Assembly: GCA_947462925.1 (NCBI GenBank)
Contig: CANHQP010000028.1
Span: forward strand, 1-49,596
Direction of reading: 5' to 3'
Origin: Flavobacteriia bacterium
Lineage (GTDB): Bacteria > Bacteroidota > Bacteroidia > Flavobacteriales_D > Crocinitomicaceae
Length of the DNA stretch: 49,596 nt
Shown here: positions 49,514-49,596 of the stretch, in pieces
Layout of the letters: the number at the start of each line of letters is the position of its first letter
Numbering within the stretch: position 1 is the first letter of the stretch
Position numbers and translations under genes: made by a program
The notes under the pieces: generated by a model
Told to the model about the DNA's origin: nothing
Seen by the model: the letters and a program-made list of their open reading frames with translations, nothing else
Databases searched by the model: none

Positions 49514-49596
49514 ATGGACACAAAATTTGATTTTGAGCAATTCTCAAAGGACCTGGTTGCCAGCGTAAAGAGTGGAAAACCCTTAACGGGAGTTGA
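49514..49596 (+). CDS. IS256 family transposase, N-terminal fragment
   Basis: ATG 49514 opens a frame that runs off the window, giving MDTKFDFEQFSKDLVASVKS then GKPLTGVD. The FDFEQF block, the SGKPLTGxD motif and its distance from the start match the N-termini of IS256-family (mutator-type) transposases, which continue with GVLTPLIK. Only 27 full codons are visible, so intactness is unknown. Confidence 0.65.
   Translation, partial: MDTKFDFEQFSKDLVASVKSGKPLTGV

Overview
This window looks like chromosomal DNA from a Bacteroidota bacterium of the Flavobacteriales type. The DNA is AT-rich. The short housekeeping sigma factor (289 aa) starts directly in the RpoD core. Many proteins are lipoproteins with a Cys-Lys-Lys or Cys-Lys start, and type IX secretion (T9SS) sorting tails, FISUMP and DUF4249 domains are present. 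At least 14 genes or operons are preceded by the Bacteroidota -7 box TAnnTTTG. I cannot name the species from sequence alone.

Layout. 1-114 is the C-terminal end of an IS1595-type transposase. 397-9855 holds envelope and housekeeping genes: GIN-domain lipoprotein, PagL-like lipid A deacylase, MazG, TonB-dependent receptor, coiled-coil lipoprotein, M61 peptidase, SlyD-like FKBP and RpoD. 10069-19152 holds PriA, a DUF4249 lipoprotein, a double VOC protein, a PlpD-like patatin/beta-barrel protein, a TRIC-type channel and an RlmL-like methyltransferase. 19268-21038 is a secreted-protein patch with a T9SS protein, a FISUMP protein and an orphan T9SS tail. 21276-22977 is a tight rhodanese-DedA-AroE run. 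22979-24999 is an ECF sigma factor with a membrane partner that ends in a barrel-like domain. 25198-31265 carries RimO, a lipoprotein, a GNAT enzyme, a frameshifted S8 protease and a TPR/PD40 protein. 31428-36075 is a minus-strand envelope polysaccharide group: CysZ-like protein, two GT4 glycosyltransferases and a flippase. 36174-39250 is a probable metal (copper) module: small Cys-motif protein, MbnP, di-heme MbnH/CcpA-like enzyme and PnuC. 39313-49207 carries a giant alpha-2-macroglobulin lipoprotein and PbpC, a known bacterial partnership, here separated by shikimate kinase and two small envelope genes. 49514 to the end is the start of an IS256-type transposase, so the window is bounded by insertion sequences.

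Most notable signals. (1) A 26-bp palindromic element with 9-bp arms GGAATATCG/CGATATTCC occurs in three intergenic copies and also inside two coding genes. In one of these it forms an in-frame 33-bp duplication, and in the other it encodes about nine residues of a glycosyltransferase. This resembles the logic of protein-invading palindromic elements known from Rickettsia. (2) An MbnP-MbnH pair lies behind an uncharacterised small protein with a C-x9-C-x3-C motif. (3) Several -7 boxes lie only 4-5 nt upstream of start codons, which suggests leaderless or nearly leaderless mRNAs.
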